Source: Nodularia sp. LEGE 06071
Lineage (GTDB): Bacteria > Cyanobacteriota > Cyanobacteriia > Cyanobacteriales > Nostocaceae
Assembly (NCBI RefSeq): GCF_015207755.1
Contig: NZ_JADEWH010000026.1
Span: 1-39,555, forward strand
Length of the DNA stretch: 39,555 nt
Direction of reading: 5' to 3'
Position numbers and translations under genes: made by a program. The notes beneath the pieces were generated by a model. The model saw nothing but the letters and a program-made list of their open reading frames with translations, did not search any database and was not told where the DNA came from. Of this stretch, positions 8,920 to 17,794 are shown piece after piece (within the stretch, counting starts at the first letter, position 1; each line of letters starts with the position of its first letter).

Positions 8920-9184
8920 TTCCCCAAGTGTTCGTTTGTTTGGACGACCCCGTTTGAGGTTATTGCTCTGTCGCAACTTCCCAGAACCACCGCATTGGTC
9001 GAAGCGAGGAAGTAAGGCATTTTTTACTTGCCCACCTTGCCAATTTTTCTATACTTGCTTCTATACTGGCGTAATTGGAGGGGGGTGGTTGGAAAAGTGC
9101 CAATACTGGTAACTCGCTGGCTACCTACCCTACGGTACGTCTGGTTCTAAATGGGAGGGGCGGGAGATCATACTCCCCCTCGAC

Positions 9185-11692
9185 CTAACTCAATACTTTA
9201 AACAGCCGCATTCCATTTGCAGTCACTAGCAGGGAAGTTCCTGTATCAGCTAAGACGGCGATCGCTAAACCAACAAACCCAAACGTCCCCAATAGCAAAA
9301 ATAAAGCCTTAGTTACCAGAGAAAAAACCACATTCTGTTGAATCACTGACACAGTACGTCGGCTTAAATCTACTGCATAAGCAAGTTGTCTCAAGTCACT
9401 ACCTACCAGCACCACATCTGCTGTCTCCAAAGCAATGTCAATTCCACCTACAGCAAAACTAATATCTGCCGTAGCTAAAGCTGGTGCATCGTTAATGCCA
9501 TCCCCAACCATACCTACTACTCCGTGACGACGCAACTGTTGAATTGCTTGCAGTTTATCTTCAGGTAACAGTTCTGCCTGATACTCTGTAATTCCAACTT
9601 GTTGGGCAATTTGCTTGGCCACAACAGTACGATCGCCTGTCAACATCACCAACCGCTTCAATCCAACCCGCTTCAATTGTCGCAGGGCTTCGGTGGCTTC
9701 CAAGCGGATACCATCAGAAAGTGCGATCGCTCCTAATAACCCTCCGTTCGTTCCTACTAACACCGGAATTTGACCAAGTTGTTCAATTTCAGTTAACAAA
9801 AATTCAGCTTCATCAGACAAGCAAATACCTTTGTCTGAAAACAACCGTCGATTACCAACCAAATACAACATCTGACTCAAGTTTGCCTGAATTCCTTTAC
9901 CGGGTAATGCTGTAAAATCAAGGGGTGTTTCTAACTCCAGCCCCAAATCTTGAGCCTTTGCCACAATAGCTTTTGCTAGGGGATGTTCAGACTGTTGTTC
10001 TAAGGAAGCGGCAATCAGTAATATCATGTCTGCATTCACCTTCCCCAAGTCATAAACCTGCTGCACAATGGGCAGCCCTTGTGTAATTGTGCCAGTTTTA
10101 TCAAAAGCAAGGGTAGTCAGATGTCCAGCAGTTTCCAGCGCATTACCCCCTTTAAATAAAACGCCCCGCCGAGTTGCCGCACCAATGGCACTGACAATTG
10201 AAACTGGGGTAGAAATGACTAAGGCACAGGGACAAGCAATTACTAGCATTACCAGTGCGCGGTAAAGCCAGACATTAAAAGGTTGAGCAAAAGCCAAGGG
10301 CGGTATTAGAGCAATGGCGATCGCTGCTAAAATCACTATCGGAGTGTAGACCTCTGCAAACTTATCCACCCACTGCTGTGAAGGTGCGCGGCTTTCTTGA
10401 GCTTGTTCCACCAAATTAATAATTTTGGCAACGGTTGTATCGCCAGAAGTGTGCGTAACTTTGACTTCTAAAAAACCGGTCTGATTTAAAGTGCCGGCAA
10501 AGACAGTATCTCCAACGGCTTTATCTTCTGGGATTGACTCTCCTGTAATTGGAGACTGGTCAATGGCACTGTTACCAGAAACAACCACACCATCCAACGC
10601 CACACGCTGTCCTGGTCGAATCGTCAAAACTTCACTTAGCTCAATACTTTCGACGGGAACTGTAAATTCCTGATTTTCTCGCTTAACTGTAGCAGTAGGT
10701 GGAGTCAAATCCATCAGTGAGCGAATTGCGTTGCGGGTACGACCAAAGGTGAAAACTTGCAATGTTGTGCCTAAAGAGAACAAAAAGACAACCAGCCCCC
10801 CTTCAAACCAATCACCTAAAATCACTGCCCCAATCACCGAAATAGTCATCAGCAGATTCATATCAGCGCGGCGCAAGCGCAACTCAAACAAACCAGCCCG
10901 TGCGATCGGATAGCCAGCAATTACTATACCAATGCCATAAAAAGCTCGTGCAATCCAGATGGGTAGCACTAGATATTGAGTAAGTAAACCTAAAACTATA
11001 CCTATACCTGCAAGTATGACACTCTGTCCTCGACGATTTTCAATCCAGAATCTCCAGCTGGTTAAGTCGGATTTTTGTTTTTGTTTGGACTTGTTTATTA
11101 GCTGAGAATGCTCGTGGTTATGGCTATAGTCATGGTCGTGATGATGGGAACTTGCTTCAACACCCTCCTCAACCGTGTAACCTAAATCTTGAATCCGGTC
11201 ATAAATTGCTTTCTCATTCACCAATTGTGGGTCATAGGATATATGCAATCTTTCGCTGGCAAAGCTGACCGATGCTTCTTGTACGCCTATTATCTTCTGC
11301 ACCCCAACCTCAATAGTTTTCGCACAACTGCCACAATCCATCCCGCTAATTTGTAACTGTAGCGTTCTCACAGGAGCTACATCTACGTTATGGTCATGAT
11401 TTAGGTGGTCACGGTCGTGTTCACCGCCACAGGAATGAGTATGCTGATGGGATTGCGCCTCATGACTTTGCTCTATCGTATAACCTAAACCTTTTATTTG
11501 GTCATAAATACTCTTTTCACTCAATAACTGTGGATCATAAGAAACCCTAGCTTTACCAGTTGTAAAGTTTACCGTTGCTTCTGTCACACCATGTAACTGT
11601 TGCAAAGCGACTTCAATTGTATTGGTGCAGCTTCCGCAGTCCATACCGCCAACTTGCAAAGTTTGGGTTTTGAGGTCAGGAGTTTGAGTCAT
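9185..11692 (-). CDS. P1B-type Zn2+/Cd2+/Pb2+-exporting ATPase
   Basis: Exports soft divalent metals across the cytoplasmic membrane. The 835-residue protein has two N-terminal heavy-metal-associated domains, each with MDCGSC (Cys19/22 and Cys120/123), followed by His-rich tails (77-101 and 182-196). It then has TGES (383-386), the metal-site CPC (487-489), the phosphorylated Asp in DKTGT (531-535) and GDGINDAP near residue 725. An Asp in the last membrane helix (LADTGTSLLV, Asp816) is the hallmark of ZntA/ZiaA/CadA-type pumps rather than copper pumps. His-rich linkers are typical of cyanobacterial ZiaA. An SmtB-type operator sits in its promoter, but no ArsR-family gene is in the window. Confidence 0.95.
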   Translation of the reverse strand: MTQTPDLKTQTLQVGGMDCGSCTNTIEVALQQLHGVTEATVNFTTGKARVSYDPQLLSEKSIYDQIKGLGYTIEQSHEAQSHQHTHSCGGEHDRDHLNHDHNVDVAPVRTLQLQISGMDCGSCAKTIEVGVQKIIGVQEASVSFASERLHISYDPQLVNEKAIYDRIQDLGYTVEEGVEASSHHHDHDYSHNHEHSQLINKSKQKQKSDLTSWRFWIENRRGQSVILAGIGIVLGLLTQYLVLPIWIARAFYGIGIVIAGYPIARAGLFELRLRRADMNLLMTISVIGAVILGDWFEGGLVVFLFSLGTTLQVFTFGRTRNAIRSLMDLTPPTATVKRENQEFTVPVESIELSEVLTIRPGQRVALDGVVVSGNSAIDQSPITGESIPEDKAVGDTVFAGTLNQTGFLEVKVTHTSGDTTVAKIINLVEQAQESRAPSQQWVDKFAEVYTPIVILAAIAIALIPPLAFAQPFNVWLYRALVMLVIACPCALVISTPVSIVSAIGAATRRGVLFKGGNALETAGHLTTLAFDKTGTITQGLPIVQQVYDLGKVNADMILLIAASLEQQSEHPLAKAIVAKAQDLGLELETPLDFTALPGKGIQANLSQMLYLVGNRRLFSDKGICLSDEAEFLLTEIEQLGQIPVLVGTNGGLLGAIALSDGIRLEATEALRQLKRVGLKRLVMLTGDRTVVAKQIAQQVGITEYQAELLPEDKLQAIQQLRRHGVVGMVGDGINDAPALATADISFAVGGIDIALETADVVLVGSDLRQLAYAVDLSRRTVSVIQQNVVFSLVTKALFLLLGTFGFVGLAIAVLADTGTSLLVTANGMRLFKVLS

Positions 11693-11730
11693 AGCAGCTT
11701 TAGAATCAAGGCGAAAAGTTAACTGCCAAT

Positions 11731-11768
11731 ATTATAAGAGAACAATTGAACAGTTGTTCAATTGAACA
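11731..11768 (-). promoter_or_regulatory. ArsR/SmtB-type operator over the metal ATPase promoter
   Basis: Perfect palindrome AATTGAACA-GT-TGTTCAATT at 11744-11763, overlapped by a second, TGTTCAATTGAACA (11755-11768). TGAACA-N2-TGTTCA is the core recognised by SmtB/ZiaR-type repressors. On the minus strand a perfect TATAAT (11731-11736) lies just downstream and a TTGAAC upstream, so a bound repressor would block RNA polymerase and metal would release it. Confidence 0.75.
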
Positions 11769-11809
11769 ATTGTTATCATTTTAGGGTGGGGGGTCAGATG
11801 AGCAATGGT

Positions 11810-11884
11810 ATTAAACTCAACGAATCGGTCACCCGACCCGTTGGTCTTCAAAACCGTGCGTAAAACTTTCGCTTTACACGGCTC
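11810..11884 (-). ncRNA. Group II intron domains V and VI
   Basis: Domain V (rc of 11851-11884) begins GAGCCGUGUAAAGC, has a GAAA tetraloop and returns as GUUUUACGCACGG, the catalytic hairpin layout. Domain VI (rc of 11810-11848) forms a 10-bp stem capped by GUGA; below it a single unpaired A between G and GUUU is the likely branch point, seven bases from the 3' end. Confidence 0.75.
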
Positions 11885-11922
11885 CTCAATGACTTGACCT
11901 TTGTCATAGGAACCTCTAACTA

Positions 11923-12457
11923 CTATCCCAACCACTCTTCTTCAGCGGGGGTACTTCCCCAAAGCTTTGAGTCTCGGTTGTCTTGAGCAGTTTTGCTATC
12001 ATGGCAATGACGGTGTAATACTTGGAGGTTGCCGTACCTATCCTTTTTGCCTTGTGACTTGGGGATAATATGGTCTACTTCGATTAAATCGTCTTCTCTA
12101 AAATACAATCCGCAGTACAAACACTTACCTTTCTGTTCTTTCAAAAGCTTTGCAACTCTCTTAGGAACTAGGGGGTGTTCTCCTCTTCTAGCACTCCAAT
12201 ATTTCAGGTTTCCGTCGAATGGGGATGCATTACCCTTAATTTTGATATGTCTAACAATTGGTTTGCTAGCATGGTTAATTAAAGTTTCTGCTACTTTTCC
12301 ATCTTTGGTTACTGAGAATACCCAATTGTCTCCGCCTATCGTATGCCAGTACTTACTGGATACCCATGCCCCTGATTTCTTGGCATGACGACGCTTCGCC
12401 CATCTGGAGAGCTTTTGATACACCATGTGGTCAAGCGTAGAAAATGTTTCTTTGCTT
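11923..12457 (-). pseudogene. Group II intron maturase, C-terminal fragment (domain X and HNH endonuclease)
   Basis: Only the last 175 or so residues survive. SKETFSTLDHMVYQKLSRWA followed by KRRHAKKS and KYWH is the maturase domain X signature. The end carries an HNH endonuclease: CLYCG, EVDHIIPKSQGKKDRYGNLQ and HRHCHDSK, with the second Cys pair and the His residues intact. An internal ATG at 12426 would allow a 167-residue freestanding HNH protein, but the frame continues upstream to 12457 with maturase-like residues, showing truncation rather than a separate gene. The reverse transcriptase domain is absent, so autonomous retrohoming is not possible. Confidence 0.8.
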
Positions 12458-12737
12458 GGGGTAAAGTTACGGAAGCTGTCACCAGGGGCAAAGTAGTCTG
12501 TAAGTATTACGATGCAACCGTTTCAGTTTTTAAGATGATTGGATCTAGCGATCGCTTACCATTGCTAAAAAGTTCCGATTTAAATTGGAGTCGGAACTAA
12601 AGAGCGAAAATTATGGAGTGTTCAACCCTTTTTACTCACTGAACCAGAATCAAAGTGGATAAAGTTCCAACTCCTCAATAAAATTCGGTACTTTATTCTT
12701 ACTTTGCCCCTGGTGACATTTTCCGTAACACTACCCC
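12458..12737. mobile_element. 280-bp non-autonomous element with about 38-bp inverted ends
   Basis: The ends 12458-12496 and 12698-12737 are near-perfect inverted repeats sharing GGGGTA, GTTACGGA and TGTCACCAGGGGCAAAGTA. The interior has no coding capacity. It abuts the broken maturase, so insertion or an adjacent deletion likely removed the intron's 5' half. No clear target duplication was found. About 100 bases beyond it, before devA, hold only a small GAGGAG/CTCCTC hairpin. Confidence 0.6.
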
Positions 12738-12838
12738 TTTTATGTGGGGACTGAGGGGAAGGAACCCCAGGAGGAGACGGCTCCTCAGTAAAATAGGCTA
12801 CTGCCTCTACGCACAACTTTCACGTCGCGCATCTCGGC

Positions 12839-13519
12839 TCAATACCTAGAAGAGATTGCCCCATCCTCCAAATGCACAATCCGATCTGCTACATCCAAAA
12901 TTCGGTTATCATGGGTCACCAGCAAAATCGTGCAGCCTTGCTCCTGTGCGAGATCCTGCATTAAATCTACCACTGCCCGACCAGATTTACTATCGAGTGC
13001 AGCTGTCGGCTCATCAGCTAAAACCAAACGTGGACGACTGACTAACGCCCGCGAGATCGCCACCCGTTGCTTTTGTCCTCCAGACAAATCATGCGGGTAA
13101 TAATCAATATGATCGTCCAAACCGACCTGCTGCAAAATCTCCTTAGCGCGTTGCTGCATCATTTCACGACTGCAATTGGGATGTACCTCTAGTCCCATCA
13201 TAACGTTTTGTTGTACAGTCAAACTATAATGCAGGTTGTGTGCCTGGAAAATATAGCCGTTGTTGCGACGAGCATAGACCAACTTTTTTGCACTGGAGCC
13301 GCAGAGTTCCTCACCAAGAATCTTGATACTGCCTTCCTGAGCAGCCCGCAAACCACCCACTAACGTCAGCAATGTTGTTTTTCCTGATCCTGATGGACCA
13401 GTCAGAATTACGACTTCCCCCGTTTTGACCTGCAAATTGATGTTGCACAATACCTGCTTTTTCAGATTGCCGTGACCGAAGTAGTGATTGAGGTGACGAA
13501 TATCAATGGCATATTCCAT
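12839..13519 (-). CDS. devA: DevA-family ABC exporter ATPase
   Basis: Provides ATP hydrolysis for a MacB/DevBCA-type exporter. The 226-residue subunit has Walker A GPSGSGKTT (41-49), a Q-loop (FQAHNLHYSL), the signature LSGGQKQR (145-152), Walker B LVLADEP (165-171) and the switch His203 in VTHD. The N-terminal IRHLNHYFGHG stretch is typical of DevA rather than generic LolD proteins. It is the last gene of the devBCA set, 12 bases after devC. In Anabaena, DevBCA exports heterocyst glycolipids with TolC; paralogues serve other lipids or stress. Here the partner genes suggest export of the product of the adjacent acyl-modifying cluster. Confidence 0.93.
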   Translation of the reverse strand: MEYAIDIRHLNHYFGHGNLKKQVLCNINLQVKTGEVVILTGPSGSGKTTLLTLVGGLRAAQEGSIKILGEELCGSSAKKLVYARRNNGYIFQAHNLHYSLTVQQNVMMGLEVHPNCSREMMQQRAKEILQQVGLDDHIDYYPHDLSGGQKQRVAISRALVSRPRLVLADEPTAALDSKSGRAVVDLMQDLAQEQGCTILLVTHDNRILDVADRIVHLEDGAISSRY

Positions 13520-13531
13520 AGAGGTTCAAAT

Positions 13532-14767
13532 TTAGAAAATATCAGCAGGATCGGCAGATTGAAGTTTCCGCGTAGCGATCGCACCGGAAATCAAGCACAT
13601 AACAATTGTCGTGATTAGTATCCCCATTGCACGGGCAACGGTTAGGTACATTGGTAACCTCGTTGCCTCTCGCGTTAGATAGTACAACAGACTGGAAATA
13701 GCCACACCGGGGATAAATCCCAGTACCGCTAGGATTACTGCTTCCTCCAACACAATTCCCAATAAATAACGCTGTTGATAACCCATCGCTCGGAAGGTTG
13801 CATATTCCTGAAGATGGGAATTGACATCCGTGGATAGCACTTGGTAGACCAAAATTACGCCTACGATAAAGCCCATTGCCACACCTAGGCGAAAGATAAA
13901 CCCAATAGGGGTATTGGTCGCCCAGTAGTTTTTCTCGAAATCGGCAAATTCTTGTAAAGTGTACACATTTACATCATCGGGTAAATGATGCCGCAAGGCT
14001 TGGGCAACTTGGTTTGGGTCATTGCCAGGAGTAACTTTGATTAGACCTAGACTTATATTGCCAGCTCCCCGTTGAGGATAGAGCCGTAGCAACGTTTCCG
14101 CACTGGTCACCAAACTACCGTCTACACCAAACGAGGAACCGATCGCAAATAAACCCCGAATATGCTGTTTGTACCCTTTGATTTCCGTAGTCACGGGTTT
14201 GTTCTGGGCAAAATCAGCCAGCATTGCTTTGTAGTCACCTCGCGTATTCTGGTCAAAGAGTAATGTGTCTGGAATTTTCAATTCATCAAGATTTCGATTA
14301 ATATCCGGTCGGTTAATAAACTTTTGACTGGGATCAGCACCCAGTAATAGCATCATGCCTTGTTTATGCGTTGTAGGATGCTTCCAAGTTGCCAATACCA
14401 CATAAAGTGGATTGACCAATGCAACTCCTGGAACATCCAATGCCTGGTACAGCCGTCGCCGCGAGAACTCGTTAGGATACAACATATTCCGTATTTGTGG
14501 GCTGCTCAGCACAATATCCGCATTTAAGGTTTCGTGAATCCGCACTGAACTTTGGAACAGTGCCCCCTGAAACCCTAATTGCATTAACATCAAAATGTCT
14601 GCAAAAGCAACTCCCGAAATTGCTAGGATGAACGTCCCACGTTTATGCTTCAATTGCAGCCATCCCAAAGGCGTTCGACGCCGAAAGCGTTGCCAGAGAT
14701 TAAGAGGTTTTGGGGCAGTGGTACTATTCATTGAAATTGTAGATTCAGGCTTGTGAGAGAGGTTCAT
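13532..14767 (-). CDS. devC: DevC-family ABC exporter permease
   Basis: A 411-residue FtsX/MacB-fold permease. One membrane helix near residues 45-65 (TFILAISGVAFADILMLMQL) is followed by a periplasmic domain of about 230 residues (KPVTTEIKGYKQHIRGLFAIG, SLVTSAETLLRLYP). Three further helices follow (FRLGVAMGFIVGVILVYQVL; AVILAVLGFIPGVAISSLLYY; MGILITTIVMCLISGAIA). The RRRTPLGWLQLKHKRGT start is typical of DevC. Its ATG overlaps the devB stop (14764-14767, ATGA), so translation is coupled. Confidence 0.93.
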   Translation of the reverse strand: MNLSHKPESTISMNSTTAPKPLNLWQRFRRRTPLGWLQLKHKRGTFILAISGVAFADILMLMQLGFQGALFQSSVRIHETLNADIVLSSPQIRNMLYPNEFSRRRLYQALDVPGVALVNPLYVVLATWKHPTTHKQGMMLLLGADPSQKFINRPDINRNLDELKIPDTLLFDQNTRGDYKAMLADFAQNKPVTTEIKGYKQHIRGLFAIGSSFGVDGSLVTSAETLLRLYPQRGAGNISLGLIKVTPGNDPNQVAQALRHHLPDDVNVYTLQEFADFEKNYWATNTPIGFIFRLGVAMGFIVGVILVYQVLSTDVNSHLQEYATFRAMGYQQRYLLGIVLEEAVILAVLGFIPGVAISSLLYYLTREATRLPMYLTVARAMGILITTIVMCLISGAIATRKLQSADPADIF

Positions 14768-16080
14768 TGAACTCCCTCCTGTCCCAAGTCTATTGACACT
14801 TCTACTTGCAAATTAGTTAGATTCATTACCTTCTGACTTGATTTTTCATCAAGCTGCACCCGCACCTCCACAATGCGGGCATCAATATTCGCAGTAGGGT
14901 CTGTGTTGATAACATTTCGCCGTTGTACAATATGCCCGATTTCTGTAACTGTTCCTTGCAACGTTTGAGCAATTGATGTGGCTCGAACGGTTACTCTCTG
15001 CCCAGGTCTAATCTTAACTACATCACTTTCGTAAACCTCAGCTACCGCATCCATCTGCTGCGTTTGCCCTAAATCCAAAATTCCCAGTGGATCACCCATA
15101 CTACGAATAGTTTCCCCTGGACGGGTATGAATTTTCAGCACTTGTCCTGCTTGCGGCGACCGAATATAGGCAGTTTCCAAAATTGCTTCAGCTTGACGCA
15201 AATTCGCTTTTGCTTCGGTAAGCTCGGCTTGGGAAATCTGGATATCCACCGAGCGTACTTCCACAATCCCATCAAGAGTCGCTTCAGCACTCTTAATATT
15301 CTTGAACTGTCCTTCTCGAATTCGCTCCAGTGTTGCCTGAGCCTCTGCTATTTCTGCCTGACCTGAAGTCCGAATTTGGTTTAGCATGGCTTCGGCTTCT
15401 GCCCACTGCTGTTTTATAGTTTCTGCTTTCAGTCTGGCACTATCGTACTGTGATGCCGAAATAGCACCACTTTTATAAAGCTGCTCAAATCGATCTCTAT
15501 CCGTCTTTGCATTACGATACTCAGCTTCCCAGCGTTTTACCATTGCTTGTTTTGCTGCCTCCTCTCCTTGCAAATTGGCACGGATGCGGTTAATCTTGGA
15601 TTGTTGTGCTGTAATCTGATTTACCCGCTCAATCTGCAATTGTTCCACCTGGGCAGCTTGTGCCTGGATTTCTCCCTGTTTCGCACCCGCCTTTACTTTA
15701 GCCAACTGGGCTTCCACAATTCGCACTCGGCTCTGGGACTGCTCTACTGCTGCTTGATACTTTTCTTGTAGATCTAAAACTGCTAGTATCTGTCCTGCTC
15801 TTACTCGATCTCCTGTTTTGACCAGCAACTTCTCCAATCTTGCCCCAGCCGTTCCAGCCGGAGCCGCTACCTGCACAATTTCCCCTGATGGCTCTAACCG
15901 TCCCAGAGCACTGACTGTTAATAAGGGTGTAGGTGTTTCCACTTCATTCGGAACTTCACTTCCCCAAAAATGTCGTATCGTCAGTACCGATCCCACCACT
16001 ACTGTCATTGCAACTAAGCCTGAAACGAACAGCCAACGCTTCGCTTTGCTTGAACTTGGATTAGAAATTACACTACTCAT
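14764..16080 (-). CDS. devB: DevB-family membrane fusion protein (HlyD family)
   Basis: A 438-residue periplasmic adaptor that links DevC to an outer-membrane TolC channel. A single N-terminal membrane anchor (about residues 15-34) is followed by a lipoyl half-motif (LVKTGDRVRAGQILAVLD), a long Gln/Glu/Ala-rich coiled-coil hairpin (about 110-300), the second lipoyl half (AYIRSPQAGQVLKIHTRPGE) and a beta-barrel domain. The set order devB-devC-devA matches the classic cyanobacterial operon. No tolC-like gene is in the window, so a chromosomal TolC is presumably used. An 88-base gap separates it from the SRPBCC gene upstream. Confidence 0.92.
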   Translation of the reverse strand: MSSVISNPSSSKAKRWLFVSGLVAMTVVVGSVLTIRHFWGSEVPNEVETPTPLLTVSALGRLEPSGEIVQVAAPAGTAGARLEKLLVKTGDRVRAGQILAVLDLQEKYQAAVEQSQSRVRIVEAQLAKVKAGAKQGEIQAQAAQVEQLQIERVNQITAQQSKINRIRANLQGEEAAKQAMVKRWEAEYRNAKTDRDRFEQLYKSGAISASQYDSARLKAETIKQQWAEAEAMLNQIRTSGQAEIAEAQATLERIREGQFKNIKSAEATLDGIVEVRSVDIQISQAELTEAKANLRQAEAILETAYIRSPQAGQVLKIHTRPGETIRSMGDPLGILDLGQTQQMDAVAEVYESDVVKIRPGQRVTVRATSIAQTLQGTVTEIGHIVQRRNVINTDPTANIDARIVEVRVQLDEKSSQKVMNLTNLQVEVSIDLGQEGVQ

Positions 16081-16168
16081 TACTTGGGATATACCTACAA
16101 TTGATACTGACGATACGAGGATTAATATTGATGGTTAACCATGCTATGTCCATCAAAAGATACAGGCT

Positions 16169-16693
16169 TCAACCAAACAAGCTTTCTACTCGCTGGTGAA
16201 CAGCCAACAAAACAGCAGGTATATCATTACTGAGAAAGTGGTTGAATACGGGGGCTGGAATAATTGGCTTAGGTAAAACTAAAAAGTCATAAATAAGCTC
16301 AACACCACGCTGGGAATGCGATGAACTTTTTGTTTCTAACCGCCAGAAGCCAGAGAACTCCCTTAAGTCACCCTCAATCAACTGATAGTGAACTTCACAA
16401 AGATAAGTTTCCCTGATATCGACAAGTGAACGAGCAGACACCTTGATCCCCGCTAAGCTCTTTGTCCGAATCTGTTCTAAGCGAATACCTCCGGTAGGAT
16501 GCTCTATGCGGCGGCTCTGAGTCATGTTGGGAATAAATTCAGGAAAAGATTCGTAGTCTGTGATGATTTGCCATACTTGCTCTAGAGAGTAAGGAATTTC
16601 GATTTTGGCCAAGATATGTCGTCTTTGTCCCTCTAACTTATCGATTTTTAGGTTGACATCGTATTGCTGACTGAGAATTTGTGGTCTGCCCAT
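16169..16693 (-). CDS. SRPBCC / START-like (polyketide cyclase, COQ10-type) protein
   Basis: A 174-residue helix-grip protein: ILAKIEIPYSLEQVWQIITD, then YESFPEFIPNMTQSRRI, the usual DYxxFPxF/IP signature, with a C-terminal helix ending NDIPAVLLAVHQRVESL. Such proteins bind hydrophobic molecules in a deep cavity; some act as aromatases/cyclases or lipid chaperones. No catalytic residue can be assigned. AGAGGA precedes the ATG. It sits 18 bases after the monooxygenase gene, which suggests it binds or shapes the same lipophilic product before export by DevBCA. Confidence 0.8.
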   Translation of the reverse strand: MGRPQILSQQYDVNLKIDKLEGQRRHILAKIEIPYSLEQVWQIITDYESFPEFIPNMTQSRRIEHPTGGIRLEQIRTKSLAGIKVSARSLVDIRETYLCEVHYQLIEGDLREFSGFWRLETKSSSHSQRGVELIYDFLVLPKPIIPAPVFNHFLSNDIPAVLLAVHQRVESLFG

Positions 16694-16711
16694 GTCTAGA
16701 TTTTTCCTCTG

Positions 16712-17794
16712 CTACTTTTTAACAACAAGTTTTTCTGGATTGATTGAGGTTTTCAAATGCTTCTCAACCGCAGAAATCACATACTCAGCATCTTTCGGAA
16801 GTCCCATAACTAACTCTGAGGCACGACAACTCAACCATTTGCGTCCAAGAACAAATAGCCCAGGCTCCGGAGTTATACCATACTCTTCTATAAAGCCCGC
16901 TTCATTAATGCAGTGGGGTAGTTTCAGCCAGTCTGTGTGATCCCGATAACCAGTTGACCAAATGACAACATCAGCATCAGCACTTTCCCCTTGTTCAAAA
17001 AAGACGGTTTGTCCTGAACAGTCTTGTGCTTTTCCGACAATACGAACTCCCATTTTCTTGAGGTTTCGATTGTTAAAGTTGCCGCAAGGAACTGGGTTAC
17101 GCCGTTGGAGGATCTTGGCTACCACACTACGTTTATCAGCAACTAATATTCCAATTTTGTTAAGCCACCAGAAAATATCCTTACCAAGGATAGTACCTGG
17201 AGGTAAACCGCGAGATTTACCAGTTGATAATGTAACCTTGCATACACTAGCAAGTCCACCCGCAATCTGACGCCCTGTCGCGCCATCACCCACAACCACG
17301 ACCCTACTACCTTCTGGGACAAGCGTCAGACTTTGGAGAGTGCCATCCAACTGCAACACATCATCTGATAGACCAGTGCTAATCGACGGAATGTGAGGAA
17401 CTTGATTTGAACCTGTTGCATTGATAACTGACTTTGTTGATAGGCGATCGCCATCTTTTAAGGTAACGATAAATCGGTCTTGTTCTTTCGTAAGGCTGAC
17501 AACCTCAGAATTCTCACGGGTGGATACTTTAAAGGTATGAGCAAATGCTTTCAAATAATCCCCCATTTCATTCGCAGTTGGGAAGCCATTGGGATCTCCA
17601 GGAAATGGCAGCCCAGGTAGTCCGCAAAACTGTCGAGACGTAAATAATCTCATACTTTTCCAGCGATTATGCCAGACCTGCCCAATCTGCTCTCGCTCTA
17701 AAACAATGTAAGAAATACCTCGTTTATTAAGCAGATGGGCCGCATATAAACCACTCTGCCCAGCACCAATAATCACGCAATCAGAATTCAGCAT
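16712..17794 (-). CDS. FAD-dependent NAD(P)H monooxygenase (CzcO/YUCCA-like)
   Basis: A 360-residue flavoprotein. The FAD-binding fingerprint CVIIGAGQSGLYAA is at residues 6-19, and the NADPH-binding VVVVGDGATGRQIAGG is near 165-180. The intervening segment GQVWHNRWKSMRLFTSRQFC and a late WSTGYRDHTDW (ATGY-like motif) complete the class B flavin monooxygenase layout, though the canonical FxGxxxHxxxW motif is not evident. It could oxygenate nitrogen, sulfur or a carbonyl. AAGGAGG lies just before the ATG, which overlaps the acyl carrier protein stop by one base (TAATG), so the two are tightly coupled and the ACP-bound chain may be its substrate. Confidence 0.85.
   Translation of the reverse strand: MLNSDCVIIGAGQSGLYAAHLLNKRGISYIVLEREQIGQVWHNRWKSMRLFTSRQFCGLPGLPFPGDPNGFPTANEMGDYLKAFAHTFKVSTRENSEVVSLTKEQDRFIVTLKDGDRLSTKSVINATGSNQVPHIPSISTGLSDDVLQLDGTLQSLTLVPEGSRVVVVGDGATGRQIAGGLASVCKVTLSTGKSRGLPPGTILGKDIFWWLNKIGILVADKRSVVAKILQRRNPVPCGNFNNRNLKKMGVRIVGKAQDCSGQTVFFEQGESADADVVIWSTGYRDHTDWLKLPHCINEAGFIEEYGITPEPGLFVLGRKWLSCRASELVMGLPKDAEYVISAVEKHLKTSINPEKLVVKK

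Larger units (their letters stand above)
11810..12457 (-). mobile_element. Group II intron remnant, 3' part
   Basis: Contains the end of a maturase frame, then a domain V hairpin and a domain VI stem with a bulged A, ending in AAT at 11810. The 5' half (ribozyme domains I-IV and reverse transcriptase) is missing: the maturase frame stops exactly where the 280-bp inverted-end element begins at 12458. The next bases on the 3' side, TACCATTGCTCATCTGACCC, are identical to the inner end of the 273-bp repeats, so the intron appears to have inserted into another copy of that sequence. Confidence 0.75.

Noticed and set aside
8849-9112. Open frame of 87 residues overlapping the left 273-bp repeat
   Set aside because: It begins inside the repeat, has no recognisable domain, and its codons are unlike neighbouring genes. 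A faint GRPNKRT-like stretch on the other strand looked transposase-like but is too short to claim.
11732-11935. Minus-strand frame over the ATPase promoter
   Set aside because: It overlaps the operator, group II domains V/VI and the promoter; coding is not plausible.
12385-12600. Plus-strand 71-residue frame and the similar minus-strand frame at 12622-12816
   Set aside because: Their similarity (VTRGKV) comes from the inverted ends of the 280-bp element, not from a protein family.
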